A program made the position numbers and the translations under genes. DNA of 64,000 bases from Longimicrobiales bacterium (GTDB lineage: Bacteria > Gemmatimonadota > Gemmatimonadetes > Longimicrobiales > Gaopeijiaceae). Below the pieces are notes generated by a model, which worked only from the letters and a program-made list of their open reading frames with translations, made no database searches and had not been told where the DNA came from. Position 1 is the first letter of the stretch. Each line of letters opens with the position of its first letter. The stretch lies in contig OX639991.1 in the NCBI GenBank assembly GCA_951828585.1, forward strand, positions 806,001 through 870,000, in the 5' to 3' direction. Of this stretch, positions 58,509 to 64,000 are shown one piece after another.

Positions 58509-59924
58509 ATGCCCAGCAACGAAGTCATTCAGGGACTGGGGCTCGACGACTACAAGTTCGGATTCGTCACCGACTCGGAGCCCGTCTTCAAGACGCGGCC
58601 CGGGCTCGACGCCGAGGTGGTGCGGCAGATTTCCGCGCGGAAGGACGAGCCGGATTGGATGCTGAAGCGCCGGCTCAAGGCGCTCCGGATCTATGACGCC
58701 AAGCCCATGCCCAAGTGGGGCGGCGACCTCTCCGAACTCGAGGAAACGCTGAGCCGGACGTACTTCTACTCGAAGCCGCAGGAGCAGATGGAGCGCTCCT
58801 GGGACGACGTGCCCGAGAACATCAAGCAGACCTTCGAGCGGCTGGGGATCCCCGAGGCGGAGCGGAAGATCCTGGCGGGGGTCGGGGCGCAGTACGATTC
58901 GGAGATGGTCTACCACTCGCTGAAGGAGGAGTGGGAATCCAAGGGCGTGATCTTCGATTCGATCGAGGATGGGCTGAAGAACCACCCCGAGATGTTCCGA
59001 AAGCACTTCGGGACGGTGATTCCGGCGGCCGACAACAAGTTCGCGGCGCTCAACTCGGCGGTCTGGTCGGGTGGATCGTTCGTCTACATCCCGCCCGGAG
59101 TTCATCTGGAGACACCGCTGCAGGCGTACTTCCGCGTCAATCAGGAGCGCCTGGGGCAGTTCGAGCGGACGCTGATCATCGCGGGCGAGGGGTCGCGGGC
59201 GCACTACATCGAGGGGTGTACAGCGCCGGTGTACTCCACCGATTCGTTCCACTCGGGCGTGATCGAGATCATCGTCAACCGGGACGCGCGCTTCCGCTAC
59301 ACCACGATCCAGAACTGGTCGAACAACATGTACAACCTGGTCACCCAGCGGGCGCTGGTGCAGCAGGGCGCGCACATGGAATGGCTGGATGGGAACCTCG
59401 GCTCGAAGCTGACCATGAAGTACCCGTCCTGCTACCTCATGGGCGAGGGGGCGCACGGCGAGATCCTGTCGATCGCGTACGCGGGAGACGGCCAGCACCA
59501 GGACACCGGCGGCAAGGTGATCCACGTGGCGCCCCGGACGACCTCGAGCATCGTGTCGAAGTCGATCTCGAAGGGGACGGGCCGCTCCTCGTACCGAGGG
59601 CTGTGCAAGGTCTACGACGGTGCCACCCACGCCCGCTCGAACGTGGAGTGCGACGCGCTGCTGATCAACGAGACTTCGCGGACGGACACCTTCCCGTACA
59701 TCGAGATCGACGAGAAGACCGCCACGGTGGGCCACGAGGCGACGGTATCGAAGGTGGGGGACGAGCAGCTCTTCTACCTGATGAGCCGGGGCATGGACGA
59801 AACCGAGGCGATGGCGCTGATCGTGCGCGGGTTCATCGAGCCGATCGCCAAGGAATTGCCGCTCGAGTACGCGGTGGAACTGAACCGGCTGATCGAACTG
59901 GAGATGGAAGGTAGCGTCGGGTGA
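58509..59924 (+). CDS. sufB: Fe-S cluster scaffold protein SufB
   Basis: 471 residues, normal length. [12 protein letters not shown]-like start ([20 protein letters not shown]), [34 protein letters not shown] and [20 protein letters not shown] are standard SufB stretches. The conserved beta-helix core and C-terminus ([20 protein letters not shown]) are complete. It carries the nascent cluster with SufD. The gap to sufC is 73 bases; GGGAGG precedes the ATG. Confidence 0.97.
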   Translation: MPSNEVIQGLGLDDYKFGFVTDSEPVFKTRPGLDAEVVRQISARKDEPDWMLKRRLKALRIYDAKPMPKWGGDLSELEETLSRTYFYSKPQEQMERSWDDVPENIKQTFERLGIPEAERKILAGVGAQYDSEMVYHSLKEEWESKGVIFDSIEDGLKNHPEMFRKHFGTVIPAADNKFAALNSAVWSGGSFVYIPPGVHLETPLQAYFRVNQERLGQFERTLIIAGEGSRAHYIEGCTAPVYSTDSFHSGVIEIIVNRDARFRYTTIQNWSNNMYNLVTQRALVQQGAHMEWLDGNLGSKLTMKYPSCYLMGEGAHGEILSIAYAGDGQHQDTGGKVIHVAPRTTSSIVSKSISKGTGRSSYRGLCKVYDGATHARSNVECDALLINETSRTDTFPYIEIDEKTATVGHEATVSKVGDEQLFYLMSRGMDETEAMALIVRGFIEPIAKELPLEYAVELNRLIELEMEGSVG

Positions 59925-61258
59925 GCCAGGCCACCGCCGTGCGCGAGCAGGCTGGCCGGAAGATCGGGCGGAGCGCCGTGATCGAACAGGGCGCCGGGGA
60001 CCCGGCCTGGCTGAGGGCGCGCCGTGCGGAGGCGTGGGACATCTACGAGGCCACACCGCTCCCCTCCACCCGTTCCGAGGAGTGGCGCTACACCGACGTA
60101 GCGAGGCTGCTGGCGCTGGACGGGCTTGTCCCCACCGCGGGCGGAGCAATGGCTGGGCGGGCGCTCCCGGATGGATTGCGCCGAGCCATGGAGCAGGACC
60201 GGGAGAGCGCGGGCCGGATCGTCGATGTGGACGGGTCGGTAGTCTCGGTCGAACTGGACGAGGCGCTGGCCGCGCAGGGAGTTGTGCTCTCGTCGTTGCG
60301 GGAGGCCGCGCGCGCCGGGGTGCCCGAGGTCGAAGCACTGCTGGCCACCGAGGCCGTGCCAGCCTCCGACGGCAAGTTCTCCGCGCTCAACGCCGCGCTG
60401 TGGAGCGACGGAGTCTTTCTGTACGTCCCCCGCGGGGTGCGGGTCGACCGGACCATTCGGCTGAGCCGCTGGGTGTCGCAGCCCGGCACGGCCACCTTCA
60501 CACGCATCCTGATCGTGGCCGAGGAGCTGAGCCAGCTCTCCTTCGTGGACGAGATCCTGTCCCCTGATTTCTCTACCGTTACCCTGGCGAATACGGCCGT
60601 CGAGCTGTTCTCCCGGGCTGGCGCGCAGGTGCAGTACGTGTCGCTGCAGCGAATGGGCGAAGGCGGTTTCTACCTGGCCAACCAGCGCACCCTGGCGGAG
60701 CGCGATTCCACCCTGGATACGCTCAACGTAGCGCTGGGAGGATCCGTCGGCCGGGTGGACCTGAACGCGCGATTGCTGGGACCGGGAGCCAACAGCGACA
60801 TGCTCGGCCTATATTTCGGCGACGCGAACCAGCACTTCGACTTCAACACCAGCCAGGACCACGTCGCCCCCAACGCCCACAGCGATCTCCTGTACAAGGG
60901 TGCGCTGGACGGCGCGGCGCGGGGGGTCTTCCGCGGCATCATCCGGGTGCACGACGGCGCCCAGGGCACGGACGCGTACCAGACGAACCGCAACCTCATC
61001 CTTTCCGACACGGCAATCGCGACATCGCTCCCGAACCTGGAGATCGAGGCCGATGACGTGCGGTGTTCGCACGGTGCCACGGTGGGCCAACTCGACGCCG
61101 AGGCCCTCTTCTACCTCATGAGCCGTGGTCTGCACAGGGAACAGGCGGAGCGCCTGGTGGTGCTGGGCTTCCTGGGCGAAGTGTTGTCGAAGCTTCCGCT
61201 GGGCGGAGTGGTGGAGAAGGTCACCCAGGCCATCAAGGCCAAGCTCCGGTATGTCTAG
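59921..61258 (+). CDS. sufD: Fe-S cluster assembly protein SufD
   Basis: 445 residues from a GTG overlapping the sufB stop (GTGA). [18 protein letters not shown] is the typical N-terminus. The beta-helix has [18 protein letters not shown] and [20 protein letters not shown], and the end [20 protein letters not shown] matches the SufB/SufD family. Forms the SufBC2D complex. Confidence 0.96.
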   Translation: MSQATAVREQAGRKIGRSAVIEQGAGDPAWLRARRAEAWDIYEATPLPSTRSEEWRYTDVARLLALDGLVPTAGGAMAGRALPDGLRRAMEQDRESAGRIVDVDGSVVSVELDEALAAQGVVLSSLREAARAGVPEVEALLATEAVPASDGKFSALNAALWSDGVFLYVPRGVRVDRTIRLSRWVSQPGTATFTRILIVAEELSQLSFVDEILSPDFSTVTLANTAVELFSRAGAQVQYVSLQRMGEGGFYLANQRTLAERDSTLDTLNVALGGSVGRVDLNARLLGPGANSDMLGLYFGDANQHFDFNTSQDHVAPNAHSDLLYKGALDGAARGVFRGIIRVHDGAQGTDAYQTNRNLILSDTAIATSLPNLEIEADDVRCSHGATVGQLDAEALFYLMSRGLHREQAERLVVLGFLGEVLSKLPLGGVVEKVTQAIKAKLRYV

Positions 61259-61589
61259 GGGAAGCGCCGCCCGCACCAAACCACGCTGGGCCCGCGTCGC
61301 AGCGGTGAGCGAGGTACCGGCGGGTGCGCTGAGGGCGGTGTCGACCGACGTCGGCGCCGTTGTACTGGCCAACGTGGACGGGGACATCTACGCCCTGGAA
61401 GACCGGTGCTCGCACCAGGACTATCCCCTTTCGGCCGGGGAACTCGAGGGCGACGAGCTGGAGTGTCCCTTCCACGGCGCCCGTTTCGACGTCTGCTCCG
61501 GACGGGCACTGCAGCTGCCGGCCATCACGCCGGTTCGGTCCTACCAGGTCGACGTGCGCGATGGCGACATCTACATCCAGCTCGACTGA
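61251..61589 (+). CDS. Rieske-type [2Fe-2S] ferredoxin in the suf operon
   Basis: 112 residues. The Rieske ligands are Cys-x-His in EDRCSHQDYPLS and Cys-x-x-His in ECPFHGARFD. It starts with an ATG overlapping the last codons of sufD by eight bases. Such soluble Rieske proteins, related to non-heme ferredoxins, are common in suf operons and may supply electrons or act as a first acceptor of clusters; this is inference. Confidence 0.92.
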   Translation: MSRGSAARTKPRWARVAAVSEVPAGALRAVSTDVGAVVLANVDGDIYALEDRCSHQDYPLSAGELEGDELECPFHGARFDVCSGRALQLPAITPVRSYQVDVRDGDIYIQLD

Positions 61590-61608
61590 GCGGTCCGCGA
61601 CCCAAGCC

Positions 61609-62865
61609 GTGGTTCCCCGCACCGAGGCCACGTCCCCTCTGGACGTCGCCGCCGTACGCCGCGACTTCCCGATCCTCGACCAGACCGTCGACGGGAAGCC
61701 CCTGGTCTACCTGGACAACGCCGCCTCGTCGCAGAAACCCCGACAAGTCATCGATGCGATCAGCGCTTACTACCTGCGGGATCACGCCAACGTACACCGC
61801 GGCGTCCACGAGCTCGCCCGCCGGGCCACCGAGGCCTACGAGTCCAGCCGGGAACGGGTCGCCCGCTGGCTGAACGCCGGCGATCCCCACGAACTCGTCT
61901 GGACGCGGGGCACCAGCGAGGCCCTAAACCTGGTGGCCTTTTCGATCGGGCAGGCCCGCGTCGGCCACGGCGACGAAATCGTCATCTCCGAGATGGAGCA
62001 CCACTCGAACCTGGTGCCCTGGCAGCTGCTGGCCGAGCGCAACGGGGCGCGGCTTCGCTACGTCGGGCTGACCGACGACGGCCAACTGGACCTGGACCAG
62101 CTGGTCGCACTGCTGGGCGCGCGCATCCGGGTCGTCTCGCTGCCCCACGTGTCGAATGCCCTGGGCACGATCAATCCGGTGCGCGAGATCGGGGCGCTCG
62201 TGCGAGAGGAGAGCGACGCCGTCTACGTTCTGGACGGCGCGCAGGGTGCGCCGCATCTGCCGGTCGACGTGCGGGAACTGGGCTGCGATTTCTACGCCTT
62301 TTCCGGGCACAAGATGTGCGGCCCAACCGGGATGGGCGCGCTATGGGGAAGGAAGTCCCTCTTGGAGGAGATGCCTCCCTACCAGGGCGGCGGCGAAATG
62401 ATCGAGCACGTCCAACACGACCACAGCACCTGGGCCGAAGTACCGCACAAGTTCGAGGCCGGGACGCCCAACATCGCGGGGGCAGTGGGGATGGCAGCCG
62501 CGGTCGACTACCTGGAGGATGTGGGACTGGCCGCGATTCATGAGCACGAGATGGCGCTCACGCGGGCTGCGATGGAAGGGCTGGGCGGGGTCGGGGGATT
62601 GCGGATCCTGGGACCGGCCCATCCGTCCGCGCGCGCTGGAGTCGTCCCGTTTGTGATCGAGGGGACCTCCGCCCAGGACCTGGCGACGATGCTGGATGCC
62701 CAGGGCATCGCAGTGAGGGCCGGGCATCACTGCGCCCAGCTGGTCGTAGACCGCTTCGGGCTGACGGCGACGACCCGGGCATCCTTCTACCTGTACAACA
62801 CCGTCCAAGAGGTGGAACGACTTGTCCGAGGGGTGGAGACGGCGCGGCGCATCCTGCTGGGATAG
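61609..62865 (+). CDS. sufS: cysteine desulfurase SufS
   Basis: 418-residue PLP enzyme taking sulfur from cysteine for cluster assembly. YLDNAASSQKPRQVIDAI, the Schiff-base Lys in FYAFSGHKMCGPTGMG and the persulfide Cys in VRAGHHCAQLVVDRFG identify the SufS (group II) type. The start is probably GTG at 61609; no ATG fits, and the ribosome-binding site is weak. No sufE or sufU partner is seen in the window. Confidence 0.94.
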   Translation: MVPRTEATSPLDVAAVRRDFPILDQTVDGKPLVYLDNAASSQKPRQVIDAISAYYLRDHANVHRGVHELARRATEAYESSRERVARWLNAGDPHELVWTRGTSEALNLVAFSIGQARVGHGDEIVISEMEHHSNLVPWQLLAERNGARLRYVGLTDDGQLDLDQLVALLGARIRVVSLPHVSNALGTINPVREIGALVREESDAVYVLDGAQGAPHLPVDVRELGCDFYAFSGHKMCGPTGMGALWGRKSLLEEMPPYQGGGEMIEHVQHDHSTWAEVPHKFEAGTPNIAGAVGMAAAVDYLEDVGLAAIHEHEMALTRAAMEGLGGVGGLRILGPAHPSARAGVVPFVIEGTSAQDLATMLDAQGIAVRAGHHCAQLVVDRFGLTATTRASFYLYNTVQEVERLVRGVETARRILLG

Positions 62866-62945
62866 TCGTTAACTTGCGAGAAGGTCGCAGTCGTTCGGCG
62901 GCGCAAGGCTCGCCCACCCGACCGAGTCAATTGAAAGGAAGACCC

Positions 62946-63557
62946 GTGCTCAAGCTACCCTATCGTCACACCATGCCTCTCCTCGCCACCCTGCTCGGGC
63001 TGCTCGCGGCAGCCTGCGGCGGCGATTCGCGCGATCTGGACCCCTACATTTCGACGGACAACCCCCGCGAGGCCCTGACCGAACTGGACTACGGAAGCCT
63101 GGATTCCTCGGAGATCCGTCTTAGCCTCCCGTGGTCACGGAACAAGGTGTCGAAAGACCCCAGCCCCGACGCCGAGCCGGCCACGCTGAGTGCGGTGACC
63201 ACCGAGACATTCGAGGGTTTTGACCGGGTGGTCTTCACCTTCGTCGACCGCATTCCCGGATACCTGCTGGCATATGCGACCGAGGGAGGCGGTGGATGCG
63301 ACGGCACCGTGCCGGCGGGCGACGCGCCCGCACATCTTGTCGTTGAGTTCGAGAAGGCGCGGTCGAATGAAAGAGGCGTGCCGCTGGTGGAAGACCGTGA
63401 CCGTGCGATGGACTGGCCAACCATGGTCGGTGCGACCCAGGTTTGCGACGAAGGAGACCGGATCAGGTGGATTCTGGCTGCCACGAGTGACGTCGAGTAC
63501 CGCATCCTCGAGATGCAGGGTAACCCTCGCCTGGTCGTAGACTTGCGGCATCCTTAG
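62946..63557 (+). CDS. AMIN-like-domain lipoprotein
   Basis: 203 residues from a GTG with AAGGAAG upstream. The signal peptide MPLLATLLGLLAAACGG ends in a clear lipobox. The mature part contains FEGFDRVVFTFVDRIPGYLLAY, which resembles the AMIN-like domain found in cell-wall associated lipoproteins. Located 80 bases after sufS; a shared transcript is possible. Function not known. Confidence 0.75.
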   Translation: MLKLPYRHTMPLLATLLGLLAAACGGDSRDLDPYISTDNPREALTELDYGSLDSSEIRLSLPWSRNKVSKDPSPDAEPATLSAVTTETFEGFDRVVFTFVDRIPGYLLAYATEGGGGCDGTVPAGDAPAHLVVEFEKARSNERGVPLVEDRDRAMDWPTMVGATQVCDEGDRIRWILAATSDVEYRILEMQGNPRLVVDLRHP

Positions 63558-63771
63558 TCAATTGGTGCCGTGGGTCGGGTGGAACACCGGCCTTGAACAG
63601 CTGGGAACCCACGTGCAGGAGTGTTGCCGGGTAGCAGCGGACTGTATACAATTGCAGGCCAGACTGAGCCTGGCAGCCCGGCGCCTTGCCGCTCTCGGTG
63701 CTCGGGCGGGTTTATCCACGGACTGCTAGTAGCCAAGAAATTTCCGGGACACGACACTAGGGGAGGTTGGA
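63558..63771. other. intergenic region before the last gene
   Basis: No gene is seen. TATACA at 63645-63650 could be a -10 box, with TTGCCG (63624-63629) 15 bases before it, a short spacing. Low certainty. Confidence 0.25.
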
Positions 63772-64000
63772 GTGGCGACTCGCACGCGGAAGTCCACCAG
63801 GTCGCTCGGGTGTATTCTCACCATGTCGGCCCCGTTTACGGCGTGCGGAGACGGTGACGGCCCCGACCCCTTCGTGCCACCGCCCGACACCACGACAACA
63901 GAGATACCCAGCGGCTTCCAGGCGTGCAGCGACGGCAGGGCCGGCGATTTCTCCTGCGACGGCGTCAACCTGATATCCCGGTTCACGCGGGCCGAAATCG
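63772..64000 (+). CDS. choice-of-anchor-B family lipoprotein (N-terminus only)
   Basis: At least 76 codons, open at the window edge, from a GTG with GGGGAGG upstream. A short signal ends MSAPFTACGDG, a probable lipoprotein site. After a Pro/Thr linker the mature start CSDGRAGDFSCDGVNLISRF matches the beginning of choice-of-anchor-B proteins, which are large secreted repeat proteins. Function unknown. Confidence 0.7.
   Translation, partial: MATRTRKSTRSLGCILTMSAPFTACGDGDGPDPFVPPPDTTTTEIPSGFQACSDGRAGDFSCDGVNLISRFTRAEI

Overview
The window is GC-rich bacterial DNA. It looks chromosomal and most resembles Gemmatimonadota. This is an inference from the many secreted 6-bladed beta-propeller proteins with a G-x-GEGPGEF blade motif, a choice-of-anchor-B lipoprotein, a SUF-type Fe-S operon, TPR and outer-membrane proteins, and frequent TTG/GTG starts. 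No rRNA or other direct taxonomic marker is present.

Layout. Positions 1-35 kb are an accessory region. A partial DUF4143/AAA14 ATPase (1-911) is followed by two coupled propeller genes and two decayed propeller pieces. Next comes a two-gene candidate conflict operon (4154-9567, minus strand): a DUF4143/AAA14 ATPase coupled to a 1387-residue NACHT-type NTPase with a C-terminal PD-(D/E)xK-like nuclease. A minus-strand cluster for sugar use follows (nucleotidyltransferase, sodium:solute symporter, propeller lipoprotein, galactokinase). After it come an orphan HigA antitoxin, an IS3-family element with clear ends and a 3-bp duplication, two tandem propeller paralogues, an ISL3-family transposase, and a VapBC-like pair whose toxin is split by an IS110-family element. 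A second candidate conflict operon (23702-27475, plus strand) pairs an AAA ATPase with a STAND-like NTPase carrying TPRs. Next is a nested mobile element: a group II intron (27636-33068, minus) whose domain V is interrupted by a RIT element, made of three tyrosine recombinases with 92-bp terminal inverted repeats. A 5'-truncated propeller and an intact propeller close this section.

Positions 35.3-37.6 kb hold 17 tRNA genes in one minus-strand cluster behind a good sigma-70-type promoter. It runs from initiator Met to Ser-GGA.

Positions 37.6-64 kb look like ordinary chromosome: a decayed MpaB/DUF2236-like oxygenase, an RND efflux permease, a pterin carbinolamine dehydratase, and a tightly overlapping minus-strand run of ligA, a PolX/PHP protein, a CaCA antiporter and a class-III aminotransferase. 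Then come a secreted amidohydrolase, three tandem outer-membrane barrel-like paralogues, an orphan DNA methyltransferase with a DUF4328 membrane protein, an ECF sigma/anti-sigma/YbjQ-like operon, and a secreted TPR protein. The suf operon (sufC-sufB-sufD-Rieske ferredoxin-sufS) has a Fur-like palindrome upstream. Two lipoproteins end the window, the last one open at the edge.

The accessory half reads as an array of propeller genes repeatedly invaded by NTPase modules, toxin-antitoxin genes and transposable elements. Truncated propellers mark several module borders. The two multi-gene NTPase operons are the best candidates for undescribed defence or conflict systems.
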